A program made the translations under genes and the position numbers. From positions 50,852 through 114,851 of the forward strand of contig JADZFN010000066.1 in assembly GCA_020849895.1 (NCBI GenBank): a DNA stretch of 64,000 nt. The letters are read 5' to 3'. Below, piece by piece: positions 48,309-56,681 of the stretch (position 1 is the stretch's first letter; every line of letters begins with the position of its first letter). The notes below the pieces were generated by a model. It was not told the origin of the DNA and ran no database searches. It saw nothing but the letters and a program-made list of their open reading frames with translations. The DNA is from Verrucomicrobiia bacterium. Lineage in GTDB: Bacteria; Verrucomicrobiota; Verrucomicrobiia; JABWAM01.

Positions 48309-49484
48309 ATGAGGGAGGGGTGGCGTCGGAATCTCGCGCAGAGGACCGTCACGACGCGAATGAAGGCGATGCGGGACGCTAAACCTCTTCCGCTTTCGAC
48401 CGGGTGTTTGCCGGCGTTGAGGCGCCGCATTCGCGAGGGCGTGCGCGAGTTGCTTCCCGCCTATTTCGCCATGCCGATGGCGACGGGCGTAATCTCGATC
48501 GCCGCCCATTTTCTGGATCTCCCGTTGCTCGCACACGCCTTGTTCTGGCTGAACCTCGTCCTCTACGCGGCGCTCTGGCTGATGACCTTCGCGCGCGTGC
48601 GGTTTTATCTTCAGGACCTGCTTGCCGACTGGAGTGATCATCAGCGTGGCGTCGGGTTCTTCACCACCGTGGCGGCGACGAACATCCTTGGATCGCAGTT
48701 CGCGATCGTTCGTGGCGATCAAGCGGTCGGATTCGGATTGTGGTGGGTGGGTCTGGTCCTCTGGAGCCTCTGCATGTACGGGATTTTTACCACGTTGACC
48801 GTGAAGGAGAACAAGCCCTCGCTCGCGGAAGGGATCAACGGAGGCTGGCTCACCGCCGTGGTCGCCACGCAGTCCCTTTGCGTTCTGGGCTGTGCGATCT
48901 CTCCCGCCTTCGGCGCGCATCGCGCTCCGGCCCTTTTCATCATGCTGATCCTATGGCTCTGCGGCGGGATGCTCTACATCTGGCTCATTTCCCTCATCTT
49001 TTATCGCTACAGCTTCTTCCGGTTTCCCGCCTCCGACCTGAACCCGCCCTATTGGATCAACATGGGCGCCATGGCGATCTCCACGCTGGCGGGCACGGCG
49101 CTCATTCGCAACGCGGAGGCCTCCGAACTCCTGCGATCGCTGCGCCCGTTTCTCCAGGGATTCACGCTCTGGTACTGGGCGACGGCGACATGGTGGATCC
49201 CCATGCTGTTCATCCTGGCCGTCTGGCGCCACGGCCTGAAGCGTTTTCCGGTCGCCTACGATCCGCTCTTCTGGGGCGCGGTCTTTCCGCTGGGCATGTA
49301 TGCGTCGAGCACGTTTCAACTGGCGCGCGTGGTGGAGCTGCCGTTTTTGATTCCGCTCGCCCGGGGGTTCCTTGTCGTGGCGCTGGCCGCGTGGACGCTG
49401 ACCTTCCTCGGCCTCCTCCGATGCCTGATGCCGTGGGAGAGTCCTTCGGATGCCGGGCGATTGCACAAAGGCGACTTTTCTTGA
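48309..49484 (+). CDS. TDT-family transporter (tellurite resistance / C4-dicarboxylate, TehA-like)
   Basis: 'LLPAYFAMPMATGVISIAAHFLDL', 'GFFTTVAATNILGSQFAIV', 'WTATWW-like FTLWYWATATWWIPML', 10-TM pattern. Confidence 0.75.
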   Translation: MREGWRRNLAQRTVTTRMKAMRDAKPLPLSTGCLPALRRRIREGVRELLPAYFAMPMATGVISIAAHFLDLPLLAHALFWLNLVLYAALWLMTFARVRFYLQDLLADWSDHQRGVGFFTTVAATNILGSQFAIVRGDQAVGFGLWWVGLVLWSLCMYGIFTTLTVKENKPSLAEGINGGWLTAVVATQSLCVLGCAISPAFGAHRAPALFIMLILWLCGGMLYIWLISLIFYRYSFFRFPASDLNPPYWINMGAMAISTLAGTALIRNAEASELLRSLRPFLQGFTLWYWATATWWIPMLFILAVWRHGLKRFPVAYDPLFWGAVFPLGMYASSTFQLARVVELPFLIPLARGFLVVALAAWTLTFLGLLRCLMPWESPSDAGRLHKGDFS

Positions 49485-49490
49485 CAGGCT

Positions 49491-49509
49491 TTCGGAGAGG
49501 AAATCAAAT
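49491..49509 (+). promoter_or_regulatory. Candidate promoter upstream of the alginate-export-like gene
   Basis: TTGACA, 17-nt spacer, TCAAAT, ending 14 nt before ATG 49524. Confidence 0.35.
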
Positions 49510-49523
49510 CCACTGAGCCTTTC

Positions 49524-50945
49524 ATGAACCGCCGTTCGATTTCAGCAGCCTTCGTCCGCACCTTGGTTTTTTTTGTCGTGAGTTCGGGGGTGCCGATTCG
49601 CGCGGACGACGCCTTGAAGGCCGAGGCGGCGCCGTCTGCAGGACACGGGATGGAAAAGGTCGTTTCGTCCGCGACGGACCCGTGGGTGCTGTTTGACGGA
49701 AAACTCCGGTGGAGCGCCCAGGAGCGCCTCCGCGCCGAGTGGCGCGAGAATAACTTCGATTTCGATCGCGGGATCAACTCCCTGACGGACGACGCCTGGC
49801 TGCTCCAGCGTTTCCGCCTCGGACTGACAGCGCGGCCCGTCGAGCCGCTCACGCTGATGGCCGAGGGGCAGGACGCCCGGGAGTTCGGCAGCGCGCGTCC
49901 GAACGTTCCGGGCGCGCTGGGCGCTGAAGGCGACGACGAATTTGACCTGCGCCAGGCGTGGCTGCAGCTCGCGGACCTGAAGACGTTTCCGGCGGGCCTG
50001 AAAGCGGGACGAATGCCGTGGGGTTACGGCGACCAGCGCCTGATCGGCGAATCCGATTGGGGCAACTTCGGGCGCGTCTTTGACGGGGCTGTCGTCTTCG
50101 CGGAGTTCGGCAAGGCGCGGCTGGACGTCTTCTTCGGAAGCCCGGTGCTCACCCAGCCGACCAAACTCAACCCGGACGACGGGCACGACCGCCTCGCGGG
50201 CGTCTATTTCTCCTCGAAAGAATGGCTCGGTCAGACGACCGAATTCTATGTCCTTCGCCGCCGCCATACGAACGCGATTAACAACGGGCAGGCGCAGGAG
50301 ACCTGGACACCCGGAGTGCGTGCGAGCTCTCGTCCCGGCGCGTATGGCGGCTGGGATTATGAGGGTGAGTTCGCCGGCCAGGCGGGCACGGTGGCGTCCT
50401 CGACCACACCGTTCATCTCGAAACCGCACGAGGCGTTCGCCTCGCACATTCAGGGAGGCTACACATGGTCGGAGGATGCGTGGAAACCGCGTGTGGGCCT
50501 TCTCTACGATTATGCGTCGGGCAACTCGGATCCGAACGGGAGCACGGACACGAGCTTTCAAGGTCTCTTCCCGACGAACCATAAATTTTACGGGGGGATG
50601 GATCTTTTTGCGTGGCGAAACATTCACGATGGAGCATTGAGCCTTTCGTGCGAGCCGCGCCTGGGCGTAAGCGTGAAATTGGAACTGCACACCTTCTGGC
50701 TGGCAGAGACGGCGGACGCCTGGTATCGCGCGAACGGGTTTACCGTGGTGCGTCCCGCGGCAGCGGGCCGCAACGTGAGCGGTCACGTCGGGGAAGAGGT
50801 GGATTTCGTGCTGGGATGGAAGATCAATCGCTTCCTTACCCTCGGAGGAGGGTACAGCCATTTCTTTGCGGATGGTTTTCCGCGCGCGACGGGAAAAGCT
50901 TCCGACGCCGATTTCGGCTACCTCCAGCTCACCGCGGGCTTCTGA
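49524..50945 (+). CDS. Alginate export family (AlgE-like) outer-membrane beta-barrel protein
   Basis: Signal peptide; 'LRWSAQERLRAEWRENNFDF', 'LQRFRLGLTARPVEPLTLMAEGQDAREFG', 'FDLRQAWLQLADLKTFPAGLKAGRMPWGYGDQRLIGESDWGNFGRVFDGAVV', C-terminal 'YLQLTAGF'. Confidence 0.82.
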   Translation: MNRRSISAAFVRTLVFFVVSSGVPIRADDALKAEAAPSAGHGMEKVVSSATDPWVLFDGKLRWSAQERLRAEWRENNFDFDRGINSLTDDAWLLQRFRLGLTARPVEPLTLMAEGQDAREFGSARPNVPGALGAEGDDEFDLRQAWLQLADLKTFPAGLKAGRMPWGYGDQRLIGESDWGNFGRVFDGAVVFAEFGKARLDVFFGSPVLTQPTKLNPDDGHDRLAGVYFSSKEWLGQTTEFYVLRRRHTNAINNGQAQETWTPGVRASSRPGAYGGWDYEGEFAGQAGTVASSTTPFISKPHEAFASHIQGGYTWSEDAWKPRVGLLYDYASGNSDPNGSTDTSFQGLFPTNHKFYGGMDLFAWRNIHDGALSLSCEPRLGVSVKLELHTFWLAETADAWYRANGFTVVRPAAAGRNVSGHVGEEVDFVLGWKINRFLTLGGGYSHFFADGFPRATGKASDADFGYLQLTAGF

Positions 50946-51083
50946 GTCGAAACAGGAGAAGGCGCGTCGCGATCGTTGAGGAAGCCGTCGAGTCCGACCG
51001 TTCCGCACGATGATCCCGCCCGCGCGCTCGCGTTTTTCGTGCGGTCTGCTACTCTGGCGGCGCGGTTTCTCCGTGCGACTCCC

Positions 51084-51908
51084 ATGAGCCTCCGAAGTTT
51101 TGATGACGCAGGGTGGAGCGTTCGCCCCACTCCGGCCGTGAAGTGGCTTCTCGGCATCAATTTCGCCGTTTTTTTGCTCCAGCAGGTTTTCCGGGCGATG
51201 GGGAACCAGCTCTTTGCGGATTTTCTGAAGCTCTCCGCCCAGAAGATCCACGAGGGGTGCCTCTGGCAGTTCGTCACCTATATGTTCCTCCACGGGAGCG
51301 TGATTCACTTGCTGCTGAACCTCCTGATGCTCTACTTTTTCGGCAACGAGGTGGAGTTCGCGCTCGGACCGAAGCACTTCCTCGTGATCTACTTCGGTGG
51401 CGGGATCTTCGGTGGACTCACATGGTTCGCCTTCAATTTCCACACGGCCACCTCGATGGTCGGCGCGTCGGGCGCCGTCTACGCGGTCGCGCTTGCGTTT
51501 GCGTCCCTTTATCCGCACCGGCCGATCACGCTTCTGGTCTTTTTTGTCCTGCCGGTGACCTTGCTTGCGAAGTATTGGGCGCTCGTGGCGGTCGCGCTCT
51601 CGGTCCTGTTCCTGATCAGCGACGACGGGGGCAACGTGGCCCATCTCGCCCACCTCGGCGGCATGGCGGTGGGTTGGCTCTATGTGCGCCGCCTTCGCGC
51701 AGCGGCCGCCGCTCCGAGCCCGCGTCCGTCGCGGCGCGACGCCTCAGGGCATCCTCCCGTGCAGACGCTGCAGCCGCGCCTGCGCAAAAGCGAATACATC
51801 GCCCGTCAGGTGGATCCGATCCTCGATAAGATTGCCGAGCACGGGATCCAGAGTTTGACTCGTGAGGAGCGGCGCATCCTCGACGAGGCCAAGGACCGTC
51901 TCTCGTGA
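51084..51908 (+). CDS. Rhomboid family intramembrane serine protease
   Basis: 'QFVTYMFLHGSVIHLLLNLLMLYFFGNEVE', 'TSMVGASGAVYAVALAFA' (GASG), 'NVAHLAHLGGMAVGWLY'. Confidence 0.93.
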   Translation: MSLRSFDDAGWSVRPTPAVKWLLGINFAVFLLQQVFRAMGNQLFADFLKLSAQKIHEGCLWQFVTYMFLHGSVIHLLLNLLMLYFFGNEVEFALGPKHFLVIYFGGGIFGGLTWFAFNFHTATSMVGASGAVYAVALAFASLYPHRPITLLVFFVLPVTLLAKYWALVAVALSVLFLISDDGGNVAHLAHLGGMAVGWLYVRRLRAAAAAPSPRPSRRDASGHPPVQTLQPRLRKSEYIARQVDPILDKIAEHGIQSLTREERRILDEAKDRLS

Positions 51909-52684
51909 GAGCCGGCGCCCTTCTCGTCCTGGCGGCGCTCACCGGCCTGACGCCTGCGGCGGTGGCGGCAAGCCCGCGCGCCGCGCCCTATGCCGACGGC
52001 GAACGGCTCACCTACCATTTTTATTGGGGTCCTCTCAAGGTGGGGCACGGGACGTTCGAGGTCCGCCGGGAAAAGGACGGGATCGAGGAGTTCACTGTGG
52101 ACGTGCGTTCCAACGGTCTGATCGCCGCGATCTATCCGGTGGAAGACCGGTTACGCAGCCGTTTCGATCCCACGCGCCTGCGCGGGCTCTCGAACGAACA
52201 GGTGCGCAGCGAAGGCACGCACCGGGTCTGGGAACAAACCTGGTTTTTCCACGATGTGGGACACGGGTGGATGCAGTCCTTGCTCACTGGGGAAACGAAA
52301 TGGTTCGAGATCCCGGCGGAGGGCAGCGTGGACAAGCTGTCGCTCGTTTATCTGATGCGTCACAAGGACTGGCGTGCGCGCGATCGTTACCGCGCCACCC
52401 TCGGCAGCGACCGGGGCGTTCAGACGATCGAGGTGCGCAAGCTCGGAACGGAGATTGTGACGCTCGACGACTTTCCGCCCATTGCCGCGTTCGTCGTGGA
52501 GCCCGATCCGAAATACCTGCGCGGCTTCGTCAAGCGCGGACGGGTGACAGCCTGGGTAAGCGACGATCCGCGCGCGGTCCCTCTCAAGGTGCTCGCGAAA
52601 CTGCCGGTCGGCACCGTCCAAGCCCAGCTCGTGAAGGCCGAAGGAGTGGGCGCTTGGCCCACCGGCGACGAAACCGGGAAGTGA
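51905..52684 (+). CDS. DUF3108 domain periplasmic protein, GTG start
   Basis: Signal peptide; 'YADGERLTYHFYWGPLKVGHGTFEV', 'LVYLMRHKDW'; GTGA overlap with rhomboid stop. Confidence 0.75.
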   Translation: MRAGALLVLAALTGLTPAAVAASPRAAPYADGERLTYHFYWGPLKVGHGTFEVRREKDGIEEFTVDVRSNGLIAAIYPVEDRLRSRFDPTRLRGLSNEQVRSEGTHRVWEQTWFFHDVGHGWMQSLLTGETKWFEIPAEGSVDKLSLVYLMRHKDWRARDRYRATLGSDRGVQTIEVRKLGTEIVTLDDFPPIAAFVVEPDPKYLRGFVKRGRVTAWVSDDPRAVPLKVLAKLPVGTVQAQLVKAEGVGAWPTGDETGK

Positions 52685-52688
52685 TTCC

Positions 52689-53612
52689 GTGGATGTCTTT
52701 TTCTACGAGGCGTTCACCGAAGAGGCCGCCGAACTGAAACAACGGCTACCGGCCGGTGTGCGCGCCGGATTCGCGCGCGAGACGATCCAGGAGTCCGGCC
52801 ACGGCGCGCCGCCCGCCCGCCTCATCAGCCTCCGCACCCAGTCGAAGATCCCGCCCGCGTGGTTCGCGAGCCTCGACGGCGTTCTCGCGCGCACGACCGG
52901 CTGGGACCACCTCGCGGGGTTCCCCGTTCCTTCGGGCCATCTGCCCGAATACTGCACCCGCGCCGTGGCGGAGCATGCGATGCTCCTTTGGACCGCGCTC
53001 CTCCGCCGCCTCCCGCGGCAGATGATGCAGTTTGAGCGCTTTGACCGCGACGGTCTGACCGGAAGCGAGTGCGCCGGACGCCGGTTGCTCGTCGTCGGCG
53101 TCGGACGCATCGGGCGCGAGATCGTCCGGCTCGGACGCGCCCTTGACATGACGGTGCGGGGCGTGGATGTCATCCACCGCCACGTCGAGATCGAGTATGT
53201 GACGCCGTCGGAAGGGATCCCCTGGGCCGACGTGATCGTCTGCGCGATGAACCTCACGCCTGAGAACCGGGGATGGTTCGGCGGCGCGCGACTCGCGGCG
53301 GCGCGGCGCGGTGCGATCTTCGTGAACGTGGCGCGCGGAGAGCTCTCGCCCGCGAACGATCTCGCACGATGGCTCGACGACGGCACTCTCGGCGGTGTCG
53401 GTCTCGACGTGTATGAGGACGAGCCGCGCCTGGCCGTGGCGCTCCGCGCGGGACAGGGAGGCTTTCCTCTCGCGGGGCGGCCCGATGCGATCCTCACGCC
53501 GCACAATGCCTTCAACACGGGCGAGGCCGTCGCGCGCAAGGCGCGCCAGACCGTGGAAGAGATTCTCGGGTTCCTCCGCGGACACCGTTTTAGTTGGCCG
53601 CCGGGCGAGTGA
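52689..53612 (+). CDS. D-isomer specific 2-hydroxyacid dehydrogenase, GTG start
   Basis: 'LLVVGVGRIGREIVRLGRALDMTVRGVDV', 'FVNVARGELSPANDLARWLDDGTLGGVGLDVYEDEP', 'ILTPHNAFNT'. Confidence 0.9.
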   Translation: MDVFFYEAFTEEAAELKQRLPAGVRAGFARETIQESGHGAPPARLISLRTQSKIPPAWFASLDGVLARTTGWDHLAGFPVPSGHLPEYCTRAVAEHAMLLWTALLRRLPRQMMQFERFDRDGLTGSECAGRRLLVVGVGRIGREIVRLGRALDMTVRGVDVIHRHVEIEYVTPSEGIPWADVIVCAMNLTPENRGWFGGARLAAARRGAIFVNVARGELSPANDLARWLDDGTLGGVGLDVYEDEPRLAVALRAGQGGFPLAGRPDAILTPHNAFNTGEAVARKARQTVEEILGFLRGHRFSWPPGE

Positions 53613-53741
53613 TCTCTTCCGCGCACCGAGGACGCGCCATTTGGAGGGATGCGGCCGGTCTGCTTCTCGAGCCCGCGCGGTGTACGGTTTCCGTTCGACG
53701 GTCCGACGACGAAAAGGCTCCGAAAGACGCCGGGCGCCGCC

Positions 53742-54272
53742 TCACTCTCGACCGATCCGGTCGAGTTTTTGGGCGAGCGCGTCGCGATCGAGCATTTCCA
53801 CCGGCAGCGCGATGAGTTCTTCGATGCAACGGAGCAGGTCTTTCGCGAGCGCGCGGAAAACGGCGAGCTTTTCCGCATCGGTTCCCGTGCACTTGATCGG
53901 ATCGTCGAAAGACCAGTGGGCGATCACCGGGTTCCCCTCCCATGACGGATATGCCGCGGCGCGCGCGCGATCGCAGAGGGTGATCACGAAATCGAATCTT
54001 TCGTTTCGGATTTCCTCCCAGGATTTCGGACGATGTCTCGAAAGGTCCGCGTGCAACTCCAAGGCGACCTGGATCGTCAGCGGATGCACGGTGCCGGCAG
54101 GTTGCGTCCCCGCGCTGACGCCCTCGAAACGTCCGCCGTTGAGATCGAGACGGTTGATCAGTCCTTCCGCGATCTGGCTGCGACACGAGTTTCCCGTGCA
54201 GAGAAACAAGACCCGCCGTCGGCGGGCTTCGTCCCCGGTCGCCTTTCGACGTCGGTTGAACATGCGGATCAT
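53742..54272 (-). CDS. arsC: Low-molecular-weight phosphatase / ArsC-type arsenate reductase
   Basis: 'RVLFLCTGNSCRSQIAEGLI' CX5R P-loop; 'FDFVITLCDRA', 'HWSFDDP'. Confidence 0.85.
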   Translation of the reverse strand: MIRMFNRRRKATGDEARRRRVLFLCTGNSCRSQIAEGLINRLDLNGGRFEGVSAGTQPAGTVHPLTIQVALELHADLSRHRPKSWEEIRNERFDFVITLCDRARAAAYPSWEGNPVIAHWSFDDPIKCTGTDAEKLAVFRALAKDLLRCIEELIALPVEMLDRDALAQKLDRIGRE

Positions 54273-54279
54273 GACATCG

Positions 54280-54310
54280 CCTTCCCGCCAGCATATCGGT
54301 GGCGGGGAGG
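54280..54310 (-). promoter_or_regulatory. 11-bp hairpin overlapping the Shine-Dalgarno of the arsC-like gene
   Basis: 54280-54290 pairs with 54300-54310 (one G-U), 9-nt loop; SD GGGAAGG lies in the stem, 7 nt before ATG 54272. Confidence 0.5.
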
Positions 54311-54433
54311 AAAGTCAGTCCTTCACTGCAGGGAAGCGGGAAGAAGGGGAGGGGAGTCCGCGCCCTTCGAACGCCACGGGCGAAGATGCGAAGATTGCCT
54401 TTTCGAAGGAGGTTCGGCAGGTTGACGTTCCGG

Positions 54434-55414
54434 ATGCGGACCCTGCGGAACAACCTTGGGCTCCTCGCTTTCATCGGCTTGGCGGGCTTGCTCGAACTCG
54501 TTTTTCGGCATGAGCTCGATCCCTACTACTACAAGATTCTCGTGGATGTGGGGATCGCGGTGACACTGGCCGTCAGCCTGAATCTCATCAACGGAATCAC
54601 CGGTCAGTTTTCCCTCGGTCACGCGGGTTTTATGGGGATCGGGGCGTATGTGGCCGCCTCCCTGAGCACGTTGGGAATCGTGCCGGCGCTCGCGCGCGCC
54701 GGGTGCCCCCCCGCGTTGGAAGGGCTCGTCCTGGCGCTGTCGGTCGGCGTGGCGGTCGTGGTCGGCGGCGTCTGCGCGGCGCTCGCGGGGCTTGCGGTGG
54801 GCGTGCCCACGCTGCGTTTGAAGGGCGATTATCTCGCGATCGCCACGCTCGGATTCGGAGAAATCATCCGGACGATCATTCTGAACACCGAAGCGGTCGG
54901 CGGCCCGCGCGGGATGTCCGGCATCCAGCCGCTTTCGAGCTTTTTCTGGGTCTGGGCGTGGGCGGGCATTTGTGTGGTGGTGATCTGGCGTCTCGCGCAT
55001 TCCGTGAAGGGGCGCGCCTTCTATGCGATTCGCGAGGACGAATTTGCCGCCGCGGCCACGGGGGTGGATACCACGCGCTACAAAGTGATCGCCTTCGTCC
55101 TCGGCAGCTTTTTCGCTGGTGTCGCCGGCGGGCTGCTCGCCCACTCCGCCACCGGCTATATCAACCCCTCTCAGTTCGACACCCTCAAGAGCATCGAGAT
55201 CGTCGTGATGGTCGTCCTCGGCGGCCTCGGGAGCATCAGCGGAACCGTGATCGCGGCAGTCGTTCTGACCGTTCTTCCCGAAGCGCTCCGCGGGTTCGCC
55301 GACTACCGCATGGTGGCCTATTCGCTGCTCCTCATCCTGATCATGCTCACCCGGCCGCGCGGTCTCATGGGGGCGCGCGAGGCCTTTCACGTGTGGAAAC
55401 GCCTCCCGCAATGA
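54434..55414 (+). CDS. livM: Branched-chain amino acid ABC transporter permease LivM
   Basis: 'LAVSLNLINGITGQFSLGHAGFMGIGAYVAA', 'LRLKGDYLAIATLGFGEIIRTIILN', 'SIEIVVMVVLGGLGSISGTVIAAVVLTVLPE'. Confidence 0.93.
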   Translation: MRTLRNNLGLLAFIGLAGLLELVFRHELDPYYYKILVDVGIAVTLAVSLNLINGITGQFSLGHAGFMGIGAYVAASLSTLGIVPALARAGCPPALEGLVLALSVGVAVVVGGVCAALAGLAVGVPTLRLKGDYLAIATLGFGEIIRTIILNTEAVGGPRGMSGIQPLSSFFWVWAWAGICVVVIWRLAHSVKGRAFYAIREDEFAAAATGVDTTRYKVIAFVLGSFFAGVAGGLLAHSATGYINPSQFDTLKSIEIVVMVVLGGLGSISGTVIAAVVLTVLPEALRGFADYRMVAYSLLLILIMLTRPRGLMGAREAFHVWKRLPQ

Positions 55415-56187
55415 GTCCGCTCCTCGAGATCGAGAGCGCCACCGTCGAATTTGGAGGTCTGCGCGCCGTGGACGCGCTCGATTTGCGCCTCGAGGAAGGC
55501 GAGGTCGTGGCGCTCATCGGTCCGAACGGCGCGGGGAAGACCACGGTCTTCAACGCGATCACCGGCGTGTACCCCCTATCGCGCGGAGCGATCCGTTTCG
55601 CGGGGAAACCGATTCACAATCTGCCGACCTGGCGCACGAATCGCCTCGGCATCGCGCGCACCTTTCAAAACATTCGTCTCTTTCGCAACCTGACGGCATT
55701 CGACAACGTGATCGTCGCCTTCAACCGTCGCGCCCGCCGCGACGTGGGCGGGACCCTCTTCCGCACGGCAGCCGCCGAAGCCCGGCGGCGCGAAATTTTC
55801 AAGCAGGCAGGCGAACTGCTCGATTGGCTCGGGCTCGCTGACGCCGCGGAGACCTGCTCCGCTGATCTGCCCTATGGAAAACAGCGGCGGCTTGAAATCG
55901 CCCGCGCGCTCGCGACGAAGCCGCGACTCCTGCTCCTCGACGAGCCCGCCGCCGGGATGAATGCCGCCGAAAAGGCCGACCTCGCCATCCTCCTCGATCG
56001 CCTCCGCGGAGAACTCGGACTGACGCTGCTCATCATCGAGCACGACATGAAGATGGTGATGGCCAACTGCCCGCGGATCGTCGTCCTTGATCACGGGCAG
56101 AAAATCGCCGAAGGCGCTCCCGTGGAAATTCAGCGCAACTCCGACGTGATCGAGGCGTACCTCGGCGAGAAGCCGAAGGAAAATTAG
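55411..56187 (+). CDS. livG: Branched-chain amino acid ABC transporter ATP-binding protein LivG
   Basis: GPNGAGKTTVFNAITG; 'GIARTFQNIRLFRNLTAFDNV'; 'LLLLDEPAAGMNAAEKADL'; ATGA overlap with livM. Confidence 0.94.
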   Translation: MSPLLEIESATVEFGGLRAVDALDLRLEEGEVVALIGPNGAGKTTVFNAITGVYPLSRGAIRFAGKPIHNLPTWRTNRLGIARTFQNIRLFRNLTAFDNVIVAFNRRARRDVGGTLFRTAAAEARRREIFKQAGELLDWLGLADAAETCSADLPYGKQRRLEIARALATKPRLLLLDEPAAGMNAAEKADLAILLDRLRGELGLTLLIIEHDMKMVMANCPRIVVLDHGQKIAEGAPVEIQRNSDVIEAYLGEKPKEN

Positions 56188-56237
56188 AAAGCGGACCTTC
56201 TCGGCCTCCGCCTCCGCGCCTTGTAGGTCACGGAGAT

Positions 56238-56486
56238 TTAGGGTGGCGGTGGTGCGTCTTTGAGAGCGACGAGGGTGAGGAGACTGGCGCGGACGAGGAG
56301 ACGAAGGGAATTGAAGATCATTCCGCGCGCCTCGAAGAAGCTGATCTTCCACCGCTGTTGATGGAGCGCGACAATCTCGTTCAACGTGCGGCGACCGTCG
56401 AAACGATCGAGATCGGCGTGCCCTCTCCGCCCCTTGACCCTCCTCCAGGAGCCGAGGATCTGTTCCGGACGGAACCTCTTCTTCAT
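56238..56486 (-). CDS. Small PqqD-like protein
   Basis: 82 aa from ATG 56486: 'DLDRFDGRRTLNEIVALHQQRWKISFFEARGMIFNSLRLLVRASLLTLVAL' resembles the PqqD 'DGrrTv.eIv..l' core. Confidence 0.4.
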   Translation of the reverse strand: MKKRFRPEQILGSWRRVKGRRGHADLDRFDGRRTLNEIVALHQQRWKISFFEARGMIFNSLRLLVRASLLTLVALKDAPPPP

Positions 56487-56681
56487 GGCCTTGCTCCCTT
56501 CTTGGGACGCGAGACCCACCTTCCGTGGCGTCCGTTTTCAGCGAGTCAGGCCACCGGCCTTCGTCTGAAAAAACCACCTCAAATCAAGACTCCACTGCAG
56601 GGTTGCGACTCAGAGGAATTCGAAAACGGGTTGATCCCGAAATGCGCATGAAGATTCAGGGGCACGCGGAAGAGGGGCCTT

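Noticed and set aside
49542-51653. 703-aa minus-strand ORF
   Set aside because: Antisense to the AlgE-like and rhomboid genes.
56460-56519. IS3 OrfA-like start 'MKKRFRPEQI' as a transposase remnant
   Set aside because: The rest of the ORF does not match OrfA and reads as PqqD-like; no inverted repeats nearby.
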